A stretch of DNA of 64,000 nt from Nitrospirillum amazonense. GTDB taxonomy: Bacteria > Pseudomonadota > Alphaproteobacteria > Azospirillales > Azospirillaceae. The stretch spans positions 1 to 64,000 of the forward strand of contig NZ_VITN01000022.1 of the NCBI RefSeq assembly GCF_007828045.1, written 5' to 3'. Numbering within the stretch: position 1 is the stretch's first letter; each line of letters starts with the position of its first letter. Positions 47,708-58,222 of the stretch are shown here, in pieces. The notes beneath the pieces were generated by a model. That model saw only the letters and a list, made by a program, of their open reading frames with translations. It was not told the DNA's origin and ran no database searches. A program made the position numbers and the translations under genes.

Positions 47708-48922
47708 TTATGCCCGCCAGGCCCTGAGGCGGCGGGCGGCCTCTACCATCTCGGCCTCGGCGCCGGCAAAGCTGATGCGGACGGTATGATGACCGCGCAA
47801 GGGGTCGAAATCCACCCCCGGGGTCAGCGCCACCCCCGTCTCGTTCAGCAGACGGGTGCAGAAGCCCTGGGAATCATCCGTGCGGTCGGAAATGTCGGCA
47901 TAGATGAAAAAGGCGCCGTCGGCCGGGGCCAGCTTGCCGAATCCGGCGCTGGGCAGCAGGTCCAGCAGAATGTCGCGGTTGCGATGATAGCGCGCGACAT
48001 GGCCTTCCAGTTCCTCCACACAATCGAAGGCCGCCGCCGCCGCATGCTGCGACAGGGTGGGCGGGGAGATGTAGAGGTTCTGCGCCAGGCATTCCACCGA
48101 CCGCACCAAGCGCTCCGGCACCACCGCCCATCCCAAGCGCCAGCCGGTCATGGAAAAGTATTTGGAGAAGCTGTTGACGGTGATGGCGCCCTCGCCCCCA
48201 TCGACCGCCAGCGCCGTGGCCGCCGGCACCGTGCCGTATTCGATGCCGTGATAGATTTCATCGGAAATGAGCCAGACGCCATGGCGGCGGCACCAGTCGC
48301 CCACGGCCGCCATGGCGGCGGGATCCAGCATGGTGCCGGTGGGGTTGGAGGGGCTGGCCACGATCAGCCCCCGGATGGGTCCCCCGCCCCGCGCCAGCAG
48401 GTCGTCCAGCAAGGCAGGCGTGGGCTGGAAGCGCGTCTCGGGCCCGGTCGGCAGCTCCACCGGCACCAGGCCGGCCGTCTTAAGGATGTTGCGGTAGGCG
48501 GGATAGCCGGGGGCCGCCAGGGCCACGCGGTCGCCCGGGTCGAAGCCCGCCAGGAAGGCCAGGAGGAAGGCGCCGGACGATCCCGTGGTCACCACCACCC
48601 GGTGCGGGGAGATCACCACCCCATGGCGATCCTGGTACCAACGTGCTATGCCCTCTCTCAAGGCTGGCAGGCCCAGGGCATCGGTGTAGGCTAGGCGATC
48701 GGCGGCCAGGGCGTGGGCGGCCGCGGCGATCACCCCCTTCGGTGCCGGGGTGGACGGCTGGCCTATTTCCAGATGCAGGACGTCGCCGCCGGCGGCCTGT
48801 CGTGCGTTGGCGGCGCGCAGCACCTCCATCACCATGAAGGGGGAGATGGTGCTGGCGCGTACAGCGACAGCCGGGCGCATCGCCGCGCGTGGAAATTCAT
48901 CCTTGGAGTATGTAGGGATCAT
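47708..48922 (-). CDS. Class I/II PLP aminotransferase
   Basis: The 404-residue protein has the fold-type I pattern: ASPSNPTGTMLDP, the Schiff-base Lys in SFSKYFSMTGWRLGW and the C-terminal substrate Arg in HHTVRISFA. It is close to the aspartate/alanine aminotransferase subgroup. ATG 48922 has AAGGT immediately upstream; a later ATG at 48880 (MRPAVAVRAS) is also possible. It is divergent from the protease gene. Substrate not defined by sequence alone. Confidence 0.85.
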   Translation of the reverse strand: MIPTYSKDEFPRAAMRPAVAVRASTISPFMVMEVLRAANARQAAGGDVLHLEIGQPSTPAPKGVIAAAAHALAADRLAYTDALGLPALREGIARWYQDRHGVVISPHRVVVTTGSSGAFLLAFLAGFDPGDRVALAAPGYPAYRNILKTAGLVPVELPTGPETRFQPTPALLDDLLARGGGPIRGLIVASPSNPTGTMLDPAAMAAVGDWCRRHGVWLISDEIYHGIEYGTVPAATALAVDGGEGAITVNSFSKYFSMTGWRLGWAVVPERLVRSVECLAQNLYISPPTLSQHAAAAAFDCVEELEGHVARYHRNRDILLDLLPSAGFGKLAPADGAFFIYADISDRTDDSQGFCTRLLNETGVALTPGVDFDPLRGHHTVRISFAGAEAEMVEAARRLRAWRA

Positions 48923-48974
48923 ACCTTACCGCTCGCCTGTTCGGGTATCGACGGCACCGCCGATGGAATTGACT

Positions 48975-50663
48975 ATGTTCTTGCGACCGCGCCGCCTTGC
49001 CCGCCTGATCCTGGTCAGCCTGCTGTCCTCGGCCTTGGCCGTGGAGCCGGTGCTGGCCCAGGACCGTGGCATCAACCTGGTGCGTGACGCGGAAATCGAA
49101 CACACGCTGCGCGTCTTCGCCACCCCCATCTTCCGCGCGGCCGGTATCGTTCCCGACGCGGTCACCCTGGTCCTGGTCAATGATGACGAGTTGAACGCCT
49201 TCGTGGCGGGCGGCCAGAACATGTTCGTCAACACCGGCCTGATCATGGCGGCCGACACGCCGGAACAGCTGATCGGCGTCATGGCCCACGAAACCGGCCA
49301 CATGGCCGGCGGGCACCAGGTGCGCTCACGCGACGCCATCGAGAACGCCGTCATTCTGTCCACCCTGGCCACGCTGCTGAGCGTGGCGGCGGCCATCGGC
49401 GGCACGCGGCGGGGCGATGGTGGTGGTGCCGCCATGGGCGGCATCGCCGGCGCGCAGGAACTGGGCGCCCGTTCCTTCTTCGCCTTCAGCCGCGCGCAGG
49501 AGGCGTCGGCGGACGAGGCCGGCCTGTCCTACATGGAAGCCAACGGCTATTCGTCCAGGGGCATGCTGGAATTCATGGAGAAGCTGCGCCGCCAGGACGC
49601 CGGCCTGCCGCAGACCAAGCAGGTGGAGTTCCTGATGACCCACCCGCTGACCAAGAACCGCGTGGAATACATCGAGAACTTCGTCGACCACATCTCGAAG
49701 TTCACCAATGCCAAGATGCCCTCGGCCTATTACGACATGCACCAGCGCATGCGGGCCAAGCTTTACGGCTTCATCCATCCCGACCTGGCCCTGCGCAAAT
49801 ATCCGGAGAGTGATACCAGCGTCCCGGCGCGCTACGCCCGGTCCATCGCCTATTACCAGGTGGGCGACATCAACAAGGGCCTGAAGATCGTCGACGGCCT
49901 GATCGAGCAGGAACCGAAGAACCCCTACTTCTATGAGCTGAAGGGCCAGATCCTGTTCGAGAACGGCCGCGCCAAGGAAGCGGTCGATCCCTACCGCAAT
50001 GCCGTGAAGTATGCCCCCGACAGTGCCCAGCTGCGCATGGCCCTGGGCCATGCCCTGCTGGAGGCTGGCGACGACAAGCTGGTGCGCGAGGCCATCGATG
50101 TTCTACGCTCTTCCGCCCGGGACGAGCCGCTGGTGGAGCTGACGTGGCTGTTGCTGGCCAGCGCCTACGCCCGCGCCGACATGGCGCCGCAGCTGGCCTA
50201 TGCCCGCGCGGAAGAGGCCTTGGCCCGGGGCGACATCCGCGCCGCCCGCTATCACGCCGATCGGGCGGAGCAGATGCTGCCGGCCGGGTCGCCCGACTGG
50301 GTGCGGGCCCAGGACATCCGCGTGCTGGTGGAAAGCCGCCTGCCGCACAACATGCGCCCGCAACTGGCGCCCAGCAGCGGCCTGGCCTCGCCCGACACGC
50401 CCATCATCTCCACCGGGCGCATGCCGGACGACGCGTTGTCCCCCGGCGGAATCTCCGCCATCGGGGCCGGCTTCCCCAGCGTCGCCGACCTGCCCAACGC
50501 CACCACCATCGGCAGCGGCCCCACGGGCCTGGGCACGTTGGGGACGGGAACCCCGCTTGGGGGGCCACTGGGGGGCCCGCTGGGGGGGCCGATGGCTGGA
50601 ACGCCGGCGGGAACGCCCTTGGGCGGCGCGGGCCGTGGCGGTCCACAACCCGGCGGACGCTGA
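48975..50663 (+). CDS. BepA-like M48 metalloprotease with TPR domain
   Basis: The 562-residue periplasmic protein has a signal peptide ending VLA, the zinc site HETGH with the third ligand in EASADEAG, and C-terminal TPRs (YQVGDINKGLKIVDGLIEQEPKNPY). The final 80 residues are Gly/Pro-rich repeats (LGGPLGGPLGGPMAGTPAG). BepA/YfgC-type proteins assist or degrade outer-membrane protein assembly intermediates such as LptD. ATG 48963 is also possible; GGAA lies 7 nt before 48975. Confidence 0.88.
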   Translation: MFLRPRRLARLILVSLLSSALAVEPVLAQDRGINLVRDAEIEHTLRVFATPIFRAAGIVPDAVTLVLVNDDELNAFVAGGQNMFVNTGLIMAADTPEQLIGVMAHETGHMAGGHQVRSRDAIENAVILSTLATLLSVAAAIGGTRRGDGGGAAMGGIAGAQELGARSFFAFSRAQEASADEAGLSYMEANGYSSRGMLEFMEKLRRQDAGLPQTKQVEFLMTHPLTKNRVEYIENFVDHISKFTNAKMPSAYYDMHQRMRAKLYGFIHPDLALRKYPESDTSVPARYARSIAYYQVGDINKGLKIVDGLIEQEPKNPYFYELKGQILFENGRAKEAVDPYRNAVKYAPDSAQLRMALGHALLEAGDDKLVREAIDVLRSSARDEPLVELTWLLLASAYARADMAPQLAYARAEEALARGDIRAARYHADRAEQMLPAGSPDWVRAQDIRVLVESRLPHNMRPQLAPSSGLASPDTPIISTGRMPDDALSPGGISAIGAGFPSVADLPNATTIGSGPTGLGTLGTGTPLGGPLGGPLGGPMAGTPAGTPLGGAGRGGPQPGGR

Positions 50664-50747
50664 TCCTTATTGGCCGCTTTCTTTTTCTGTCACCGCAGCG
50701 GATTCGCCGCGCCGCCCGAGCCCGCCGCCCGGCCCACCGGGGGCCCG

Positions 50748-51752
50748 TCAGGCCGGGTCACGCGCCTGTTCCAGGACCCAGGCGGTGACCAGCGCGTCGG
50801 CGATGCGCATCATCATCAGCAAGGCCAGCCGGCGCGCGATCTCATCCAGGGGGCGCGCCAGATGCAGGTGCAGCATGGCGACCGCCCCGGCATGGGCGCC
50901 GCCGCCGCTGGAGGCCTGGGGCGTCAGCGGCCAGGCCAGCGTCATGGCGTCGTCGGTGAACTCGTGCCGCAGGTCGCCGGGGCTGCGCAGGGCGGTGGCC
51001 AGGGCGCCGGTGTCGGCCACGGTGGCCAGGGGATGGCCGGCCGCGTCCTGATAGCGCCCGCGCCCCGCCAGGATGCGCGCCGACAGGCGGTCGGCACCAT
51101 AGATGACGCAGAACAAGCCATCCGCCGGCTGCTCCAGCACCTCGGCCATCTGGTCCAGCGCGGCGCCCGCCGCCGAGGACGGGCCGGACAGGGCCATCTG
51201 GCACAGACCCAGGCCCGCCACACGCTCCATGCCCAGGCAGGAGCGTTCCAGCATGCGGATGTGGTGATAGGCGCGCAGCGCCGTGATGGTGGCGGTGACC
51301 AGCTTGCGCGCGGTCAGTTCCGTCTTGGCCTTGTAGTCGTTCACATCATAGCCGGCGATCACCGCATCCTCCGGCGCCTGGCCCGGCTGGCCCGTGCGCA
51401 GGATGATGCGCACCGCCCGGTTGCCCAGTTCGTCACGGATGCGGGGCACCAGCTTCAGACCCGCGTCATCGCTTTCCATCACCACATCCAGCAGGATCAT
51501 GGCGATGTCGTGCTCCCCCTTCATGACCTCCAGCGCCTCGGCGGCGGAATAGGCGGAGATGAAGGCCAAGCCGCGGCCCTGGAACGCGAACTTGCGCATG
51601 ACCAGGCGGGTCATGGCATGGACCTCGGGATCATCGTCGACGATCAGCACCTGCCAGGGCGGCATGCCCGGAACCAGTTCCGAGACCTCGTCGGCCTCGT
51701 CCTCTTCCTCGTCCTGGAACAGGAAATCGTCGTCATCATCCGCCATGGTCAT
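50748..51752 (-). CDS. Response regulator with DUF3369 domain, no further output domain
   Basis: The 334-residue product from ATG 51752 (GGGG upstream) has an acidic N-terminal tail (MTMADDDDDFLFQDEEEDEADE), a receiver (about 38-160; VLIVDDDPEVHAMTRLVM, phospho-Asp in ILLDVVMESDD) and the DUF3369 region. In relatives DUF3369 is followed by HD-GYP or similar; here the protein ends after it. The longer frame from 52046 runs back across the divergent promoter region and is rejected. It may signal by protein contact. Confidence 0.8.
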   Translation of the reverse strand: MTMADDDDDFLFQDEEEDEADEVSELVPGMPPWQVLIVDDDPEVHAMTRLVMRKFAFQGRGLAFISAYSAAEALEVMKGEHDIAMILLDVVMESDDAGLKLVPRIRDELGNRAVRIILRTGQPGQAPEDAVIAGYDVNDYKAKTELTARKLVTATITALRAYHHIRMLERSCLGMERVAGLGLCQMALSGPSSAAGAALDQMAEVLEQPADGLFCVIYGADRLSARILAGRGRYQDAAGHPLATVADTGALATALRSPGDLRHEFTDDAMTLAWPLTPQASSGGGAHAGAVAMLHLHLARPLDEIARRLALLMMMRIADALVTAWVLEQARDPA

Positions 51753-52023
51753 GGCCAACCCCACCGTCGTGCCCGGGCGTGGAAACGCATCCCCGCCGGC
51801 GTGATCCCTCGTGACCCCGGGCCAGTCCATGACCGCACAGCGCCGCGGCCCTGGCAAGCGCGACGATAGGTAGCCTACAAATGTAGGCAGCCGCCCGTTC
51901 GCGCACGACGACGCACCCGGGTCCCGCCAAGGCTTGCGGCATTGCGCCCCGTCGCCGGCTGGTCCATGCTGCCGGCCTTCGCCGTTCCCCGAAGGTTCGG
52001 GCCGCAAACCGGAGTTCGTCTCG

Positions 52024-52806
52024 ATGTCGCGTACCATCGCCGCCACCCTCTACGCCACCGTGGCGCTCGCCGGCCTGGCGGTCGTCAGCCCCGTCTTCGC
52101 CGCCGACAAACCGATGAGCGACAAGCCGGTGGCCGACAAGGGCCCCTATGACAAGGCACAGGTGGAACAGATCGTCCATGACTACCTTCTGGCCCATCCC
52201 GAGGTGATCGCCGAGGCCGTGCAGGCCCTGCAGGACAAGAGCGAGGCGGAAGAGGCCAAGGCCGCCGCCGACGCGCTGGTGAAGCACAAGGATGAGCTGT
52301 TCGCCTCCAAAACCTCCCCCGCCGGCGGCAACCTGAAGGGCGACGTGACGATGGTGGAGTTCTTCGACTACCAGTGCGGCTACTGCAAGCACACCCAGCC
52401 GGAGATGGACGCCGCCATCAAGAAGGACGGCAAGGTCCGCATCGTCTACAAGGAATTCCCCATCCTGGGCCCGGCGTCGGTCATCGCCGCCAAGGCCGCC
52501 CTGGCCGCCAACATGCAGGGCAAGTACGACACCGTGCATGCGGCGCTGATGGCCGCCACCGGCAAGCTGGACAAGGACCGCATCCTGTCCATCGCCAAGG
52601 ACGCCGGCGCCGACACCGACCGTCTGGCCAAGGACATGGAGTCCCCGGCGGTGCAGAAGGAGATCGACGCCAACCTGGCGCTGGCCGACACGCTGAACAT
52701 CCACGGCACGCCCGGCTTCGTCATCGGCAACACCCTGGTGCCGGGCGCCATCGGCGCCGACGCCTTCAAGGATCTGTTCGCCAAGGCCCGCGGCGCCAAG
52801 AGCTGA
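52024..52806 (+). CDS. Periplasmic DsbA-like thiol:disulfide oxidoreductase
   Basis: The 260-residue protein has a signal peptide (cleaved after VFA), a helical region, then a thioredoxin-like fold with redox site CGYC in FFDYQCGYCKHTQPEM and the cis-Pro loop HGTPGFVIGN. It resembles the alphaproteobacterial Com1/ScsC-type DsbA proteins, which introduce or shuffle disulfides in the periplasm. A second DsbA-like protein, without signal peptide, is at 27225. It starts at ATG 52024, divergent from the DUF3369 regulator. Confidence 0.88.
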   Translation: MSRTIAATLYATVALAGLAVVSPVFAADKPMSDKPVADKGPYDKAQVEQIVHDYLLAHPEVIAEAVQALQDKSEAEEAKAAADALVKHKDELFASKTSPAGGNLKGDVTMVEFFDYQCGYCKHTQPEMDAAIKKDGKVRIVYKEFPILGPASVIAAKAALAANMQGKYDTVHAALMAATGKLDKDRILSIAKDAGADTDRLAKDMESPAVQKEIDANLALADTLNIHGTPGFVIGNTLVPGAIGADAFKDLFAKARGAKS

Positions 52807-53020
52807 TCCCCCGTAAGGTCACACCAGCAGGCGTCAGGCCGGTTTTCAGGGCGACGGACGGACAGCGGGGCGCATGGGCGGGCCCCGCCACATGTGTGCG
52901 TGGATTCTTGCCCCCGCTGCTGCCCGTGTTATAAAGCGGCCTTCGACGAACGCCGCGCGGGGGACGCATACCCCCGCACGTTCGGTTTTTGAGACGTACG
53001 TACGCAAAGGCGATACACCC

Positions 53021-53479
53021 TTGGCCATCGCGCCCTCCGTCCTGATCCTGAACGGTCCGAACCTCAACATGCTGGGGATTCGCGAGCCGCACATCTATGG
53101 CGCGGAGACGCTGGAGGATATCGAGAACGCTTGCCAGGAGACGGCCGCGCGCCTGGGCCTGGAGGTGGATTTCCGCCAGTCCAACCATGAGGGCGAACTG
53201 GTGACCTGGATTCAGGATTCCCGTGGCGAACATGATGCCATCATCCTGAACGCCGGCGCGTACACACATACATCCATCGCCATCCACGACGCGCTGAGCG
53301 CCGTGGGCCTGCCGGTGGTCGAGGTGCATTTGAGCAACATCTTCCGGCGCGAGCCGTTCCGGCACCATTCCTATGTGTCGCCGGTCGCGAAGGGTGTCAT
53401 CTGCGGCTTCGGCTCGCAGGGCTACCTGCTGGCGCTGCAGGCGGCGGCCCGCCTGATCGACAGCCCATCCCCAGCGTGA
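53021..53479 (+). CDS. aroQ: Type II 3-dehydroquinate dehydratase
   Basis: The 152-residue protein starts at TTG 53021 with AAAGG 9-10 nt upstream. It carries the AroQ motifs [50 protein letters not shown] and [18 protein letters not shown]. It catalyses the third step of the shikimate pathway. The longer frame from 52874 would add 49 residues absent from the family. It precedes accB-accC, a neighbourhood common in alphaproteobacteria. Confidence 0.93.
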   Translation: MAIAPSVLILNGPNLNMLGIREPHIYGAETLEDIENACQETAARLGLEVDFRQSNHEGELVTWIQDSRGEHDAIILNAGAYTHTSIAIHDALSAVGLPVVEVHLSNIFRREPFRHHSYVSPVAKGVICGFGSQGYLLALQAAARLIDSPSPA

Positions 53480-53600
53480 CCCGTGACAGGGCAATCGTAA
53501 CGCCGGCACCGGCGCAGCACCCACGGGCAACCGGCCTACCCCAACAAATCGATCGACCCATCGGCGGCTTAACCGCAGCCCAGTACCCAGGATCATGACA

Positions 53601-54053
53601 ATGGCGACCTTCGAACTCGACAGCGAATTCGTCCGCAAGTTGGCCGAGCTTCTCGGCGAGACCGGTCTCACCGAGATCGAATACGCGGAAGGCGAAAAGC
53701 GCATCCGCTTGTCCCGCGCCGCGCCGGCCGCCGTGGCCCCGATCGCCGTGGCCGCCGCCCCGGTGGCCGCCGCCGCCCCCGCCGCCGCTCCGGTGGCCGC
53801 CGTGCCGCCGGCCCAGCACCCGGGCGCGGTGAAGTCCCCCATGGTGGGCACCGCCTACCTGGCGCCGGAACCGGGCGCCGGAACCTTCGTGAAGGTTGGC
53901 GACGCGGTGAAGGTGGGCCAGACCCTGCTGATCATCGAGGCCATGAAGGTCATGAACCCGATCAAGGCGACCAAGGCCGGCACCGTGACCCAGATCCAGG
54001 TTGGCGACGCCCAGCCGGTCGAATACGGCGAAGTCCTGCTGATCATCGAGTGA
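53601..54053 (+). CDS. accB: Biotin carboxyl carrier protein of acetyl-CoA carboxylase
   Basis: The 150-residue protein has the usual layout: N-terminal part (ATFELDSEFVRKLAELL), an Ala/Pro-rich swinging linker (about 45-78), and a C-terminal biotinyl domain with biotin Lys in EAMKVMNPI. ATG 53601 has AGGA 8 nt upstream; ATG 53595 is also possible. It carries the carboxyl group for malonyl-CoA synthesis together with AccC, encoded 10 bp downstream, and AccA/AccD elsewhere. Confidence 0.95.
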   Translation: MATFELDSEFVRKLAELLGETGLTEIEYAEGEKRIRLSRAAPAAVAPIAVAAAPVAAAAPAAAPVAAVPPAQHPGAVKSPMVGTAYLAPEPGAGTFVKVGDAVKVGQTLLIIEAMKVMNPIKATKAGTVTQIQVGDAQPVEYGEVLLIIE

Positions 54054-54063
54054 GGGTTTGACC

Positions 54064-55422
54064 ATGGGCGGCCTGTTCGAAAAGGTCCTGATCGCCAATC
54101 GCGGCGAGATCGCGCTTCGCATCCACCGTGCCTGCCGCGAGATGGGCATCAAAACCGTGGCGGTGCATTCCACCGCCGACGCCGACGCCATGCACGTCCG
54201 CCTGGCGGACGAGAGCGTATGCATCGGCCCGCCCTCGGCCAAGGAAAGCTACCTGAACATTCCGGCCATCCTGTCGGCGGCGGCCATCACCGGGGCGGAC
54301 GCCATCCACCCCGGCATCGGCTTCATGTCCGAGAACGCGCAGTTCGCGCAGATGGTGGAGGAGCACGGCTTCGCCTGGATCGGCCCGTCGCCGGAACACA
54401 TCCGCATCATGGGCGACAAGGTCACGGCCAAGCGCACGGTGCTGGACCTGGGCCTGCCGGTCGTCCCCGGTTCGGACGGCCCGGTGGAGACGGTGGAGGC
54501 GGCCCTGGTGAATGCCGCCCGCATCGGCTACCCCGTCCTGATCAAGGCGGCGGCCGGCGGCGGCGGCAAGGGCATGAAAGTGGCCTGGGCCGAATCCGAG
54601 CTGCGGGAGGCCTATCAGCTGGCCCGGGGCGAGGCGCGCGCCGCCTTCGGCAACGACCAGGTCTACATGGAAAAGTACCTGGCCAAGCCGCGCCACATCG
54701 AAATCCAGCTGCTGGGCGACCACCACGGCACCGTGGTGCATTTCGGCGAGCGTGACTGCTCCATCCAGCGCCGCCACCAGAAGGTGGTGGAAGAGGCGCC
54801 GTCGCCGGCGCTGAACGCGGAAGAACGCGCCTTCATCGGCAACCTGGCGGCCAAGACGGCGGCGGCCTTCGGCTACCGCGGCGTCGGCACGATGGAGTTC
54901 CTGTACGAGAACGGGCAGTTCTACTTCATCGAGATGAACACCCGCCTGCAGATCGAACACACCATCAGCGAGATGATCACCGGCGTCGACCTGGTGCGCG
55001 AGCAGATCCGCGTGGCCACCGGCGCGCCACTGGGCTATGGCCAGGACGACATCAAGTTCAACGGCCATTCCATCGAGTGCCGCGTGAACGCCGAGAACCC
55101 GGTGACCTTCGCCCCCAGCCCGGGCAGGATCGACGGGTACCACGCCCCGGGCGGCCTGGGCGTGCGCGTCGACAGCGCCCTGTACGACGGCTATCGCGTG
55201 CCGCCGCACTACGACAGCATGATCGCCAAGCTGATCGTCCACGGGAACAGCCGCAACGAGTGCCTGATGCGCCTGCGCCGCGCCATCGAGGAATTCGTCA
55301 TCGGCGGCATCGACACCACCCTGCCCCTGCACCAGCGCATCATCGCCCAGCCGGACTTCATCAACGGCGACTATGACATCCGCTGGCTGGAGGAATGGAT
55401 GAAGAACCAGCCCGCCGGCTAA
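54064..55422 (+). CDS. accC: Biotin carboxylase subunit of acetyl-CoA carboxylase
   Basis: The 452-residue product starts GLFEKVLIANRGEIALRI and has the ATP-grasp features (KAAAGGGGKGMKV, ERDCSIQRRHQKVVEEAPSP, EMNTRLQIEHTISEMITGVD). It carboxylates the biotin on AccB using bicarbonate and ATP. GAGGG lies 8 nt before ATG 54064. It closes the aroQ-accB-accC unit with a strong terminator. Confidence 0.95.
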   Translation: MGGLFEKVLIANRGEIALRIHRACREMGIKTVAVHSTADADAMHVRLADESVCIGPPSAKESYLNIPAILSAAAITGADAIHPGIGFMSENAQFAQMVEEHGFAWIGPSPEHIRIMGDKVTAKRTVLDLGLPVVPGSDGPVETVEAALVNAARIGYPVLIKAAAGGGGKGMKVAWAESELREAYQLARGEARAAFGNDQVYMEKYLAKPRHIEIQLLGDHHGTVVHFGERDCSIQRRHQKVVEEAPSPALNAEERAFIGNLAAKTAAAFGYRGVGTMEFLYENGQFYFIEMNTRLQIEHTISEMITGVDLVREQIRVATGAPLGYGQDDIKFNGHSIECRVNAENPVTFAPSPGRIDGYHAPGGLGVRVDSALYDGYRVPPHYDSMIAKLIVHGNSRNECLMRLRRAIEEFVIGGIDTTLPLHQRIIAQPDFINGDYDIRWLEEWMKNQPAG

Positions 55423-55449
55423 TTCCCGTCCTTCGGCATCGCTTGAGCG

Positions 55450-55495
55450 CGGGCCCGGGATCGACCGTGACGGTCGGTCCGGGCCCGTCGCTTTT
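55450..55495 (+). terminator. Intrinsic terminator after accC
   Basis: CGGGCCCGG (55450-55458) pairs with CCGGGCCCG (55479-55487), with an inner CGACCG/CGGTCG stem, and TTTT follows at 55492-55495. It lies 28 bp after accC. Confidence 0.8.
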
Positions 55496-55561
55496 ACAGG
55501 CCTGCACGGACCGGGGAAATGCACTACCCTTCCTGTCACTGAGCGCGACCCTGGGACCGGC

Positions 55562-58222
55562 ATGGCCTTTCTTGTCTTCATCGCCCTGATGGTGGCCCTG
55601 TGGGCCCTGATCCGCAGTGAAAAGTCGGAACGCCGTCTGGCGGAGCTGAACGCGCGGCTGGAGGCATTGACCCTCCGGTTGAGCCACCTGGAAGGGGGTG
55701 CCCCGCCCGTGCAGCCCGCGGTGGCGCCGCCGGCCCCGGTATCCCCAGCCTCCGTCCCGCCGCCCATCCAGGTCCCCCCACCGCCGCCGGCGCCCATTCC
55801 CAAAGCCGTTCTCCAACCCGATTCCTGGCCCGCACCCCGGCCCGCTGGCCCGTCGCTGGAACAGGCGCTGGGCACGCGCTGGCTGGTCTGGCTGGGCGCG
55901 CTGGCCGTGGCGCTGGCCGGCGTGTTCCTGGCCAAATATGCCGTGGACCAGGGCCTGCTGGGCCCCGCCGTACGCCTGACCCTGGGTGGCCTGTTCGGCG
56001 CGGCCCTGGTCACCGCCGGCGACGCGATGCGCGGCCGCGCCGGGGACGCGAGGACGACCAAGGCGCCCTTGTCCGCCGCCTCCATCCCCGCGGCCCTGAC
56101 GGCGGCGGGGCTTGCCATCGCCTTCGCCTGCGTCTATGCCGCGCACGCCCTGCACGGGCTGATCGGGCCCGGCGCCACCTTCGCCGGCCTGGGCGCCCTG
56201 TCCGCCGTGGCCTTCCTGCTGGCCCTGCGCCATGGCGGGGGCGACGGGCTGTCCCCCGGCGCCTTCATCGCCCTGCTGGGTCTGGGCGGCGGCCTGGCCG
56301 TGCCCGCCCTGGTGCCCAGCGACCACCCCTCCGCCTGGGCCCTGTTCGGTTATCTGGCCCTGCTGAACACCGCCACCCTGGCCGTAAGCTGGCGCCTGCC
56401 GGCGGCCTGGCTGGGCCTGCCCGTGCTGGCCGGGGCGGCCCTGTGGGTGGTCACCGCCGCCTCGCACACCGTAGCCGCCGCCCCAATCGCCCTGTTCCTG
56501 GTGGCCTTGTCCGCCGCCGGGCTGGGCTTCGGCCTGCTGGACCTGCGGCGGGAACGGCCGGTCGTCACCGATGCCTGGATCGTCGCCGCCCTGGGTGGCC
56601 TGCCCATGGTGCTGGATTGGTTGCTGCTGGTGGCCACCGATTATGACGCCATTGGCGTGGCTGGACTGGCGGCCCTGGCCCTGCTGGCCATCGCCACCGC
56701 GCGCGCGCCGTCCCACAGGCCGGAGGTGACGGAGGCGTTAGCACCCATTGCCGCCCTGCTGGCCACGCTGGCGCTGGCCCAGGGCTACACCGTGCGCACC
56801 GCCGGCCTGTCCTATCCCGCCCAGTTGGGCGTGGCCGCCGCCTTCGGCCTGGGCTTCGCGGCGGCGGGACTGCGGGCCCTGACCGGCACGCACCGTCTGC
56901 CCCGGGCCTGGGCATGGGGCGCGGCCCTGCCCCTGGTGGGACTGGCCTGGGCCGGCTGGACCTTCGATCATACTGGCGCCCTGCCCGATCTCGCCTGGGC
57001 GGGCGGGACCGTGGCGCTGGCCGGCGGCATGGCCTGGGCCGCCGCCTGGGCGGGGCGGGCAGACCGCCCGCAACCGGTGCCCGGCGCCTTCGTCCTGGCG
57101 GCCTTGGCCCTGGCTGGGTTGGCGCTGGCCGCCCTGCTGCGCACCTCCTGGCTGACGGCGGCGTTGTCGCTGCTGGTGCCGGCGGCGGCGCTGATCGAAA
57201 GCCGCACGACGGCCTCCCCGCTGGCTGGCGCCTTGCGGCGCGGGGCGGTGGCCGTGGCTATTGTGGTGGTGACGCGCCTGACCCTGAACCCCTGGCTGCT
57301 CGACTATCCGCTGAACGGCACCTCCCCCCTCAACTGGCTGCTGTGGGGCTATGGCGTGCCGGCGCTGGCCTGCACCGCCGGCGCCTGGCTGTTGCGACAG
57401 CGGCGGGACGACCGGCCGGCGCAGGGGCTGGCGGCGGCGGCCCTGGTGTTGGGCCTGCTGTTCGCCTGCCTGGAAATCCAGGTCATGCAGACCGGTAGCC
57501 TGGCCAGCGATCCCTTCGCCCTGCTGCCCACCAGCCTGCGCAGCGTGCTGTTCCTGGCGGTGGCCCTGGTCCTGACCGGCCGGCGGGGCATCATGGCCGG
57601 CAGCGCCGCCGGGCCTGTGGCGCGTATCGGCGCCCGCATTCTGGTGCGGGTGGCGGCGGCCCAGGTGGTGCTGGTGCAACTGGGCGTGCTGAACCCCCTG
57701 TGGGCGGTGGAGCCGGTGGGGCCCTGGCCGGTGTTCAACCTGCTGCTGCTGGTCTACGCCCTGCCCGCCCTGCTGTTCGGCCTGGCGGCCTGGCGGCGGG
57801 AAGCCGGGCTGGCGCGCCGCGCCCTGGTGATCCTGGTGCTGGTCCTAGCCTTCACCTGGGTGTCGCTGGAGGTGCGCCAGGCCTTTCACGGCAGCACCTT
57901 GACCCTGTGGGCCCATGGCGGGGAGCGGACGGACGCGGAGTGGTATAGCTATTCCGCCGCCTGGCTGGCCTTCGCCCTGGTGCTGTTGACGCTGGGCGTG
58001 CGCACGCGCCGGGCGGATCTGCGCTACGCCTCGCTGGCCGTGCTGCTGGTGACGGTGCTGAAGGTCTTCCTGTCCGATATGGCCGACCTGACCGGACTGC
58101 TGCGCATCCTGTCCTTCCTGGGGTTGGGCCTGTGCCTGATGGGCATCGGCTATGTCTACCAGCGGGTGGTGTTCGCGCCAGCGCGGGTGCCGGCCAATCT
58201 AACGCCAGGTGAGACCCCGTGA
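55562..58222 (+). CDS. Large DUF2339 membrane protein
   Basis: The 886-residue product starts with a membrane helix ([17 protein letters not shown]), a coiled-coil piece ([20 protein letters not shown]), a Pro-rich linker (about 48-95) and then over twenty predicted membrane helices. This matches the DUF2339 family of large polytopic proteins of unknown role. Its TGA overlaps the ATG of aat in the order TGATG. The gene separates accC from aat, which are often nearly adjacent in related genomes. Confidence 0.8.
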   Translation: MAFLVFIALMVALWALIRSEKSERRLAELNARLEALTLRLSHLEGGAPPVQPAVAPPAPVSPASVPPPIQVPPPPPAPIPKAVLQPDSWPAPRPAGPSLEQALGTRWLVWLGALAVALAGVFLAKYAVDQGLLGPAVRLTLGGLFGAALVTAGDAMRGRAGDARTTKAPLSAASIPAALTAAGLAIAFACVYAAHALHGLIGPGATFAGLGALSAVAFLLALRHGGGDGLSPGAFIALLGLGGGLAVPALVPSDHPSAWALFGYLALLNTATLAVSWRLPAAWLGLPVLAGAALWVVTAASHTVAAAPIALFLVALSAAGLGFGLLDLRRERPVVTDAWIVAALGGLPMVLDWLLLVATDYDAIGVAGLAALALLAIATARAPSHRPEVTEALAPIAALLATLALAQGYTVRTAGLSYPAQLGVAAAFGLGFAAAGLRALTGTHRLPRAWAWGAALPLVGLAWAGWTFDHTGALPDLAWAGGTVALAGGMAWAAAWAGRADRPQPVPGAFVLAALALAGLALAALLRTSWLTAALSLLVPAAALIESRTTASPLAGALRRGAVAVAIVVVTRLTLNPWLLDYPLNGTSPLNWLLWGYGVPALACTAGAWLLRQRRDDRPAQGLAAAALVLGLLFACLEIQVMQTGSLASDPFALLPTSLRSVLFLAVALVLTGRRGIMAGSAAGPVARIGARILVRVAAAQVVLVQLGVLNPLWAVEPVGPWPVFNLLLLVYALPALLFGLAAWRREAGLARRALVILVLVLAFTWVSLEVRQAFHGSTLTLWAHGGERTDAEWYSYSAAWLAFALVLLTLGVRTRRADLRYASLAVLLVTVLKVFLSDMADLTGLLRILSFLGLGLCLMGIGYVYQRVVFAPARVPANLTPGETP

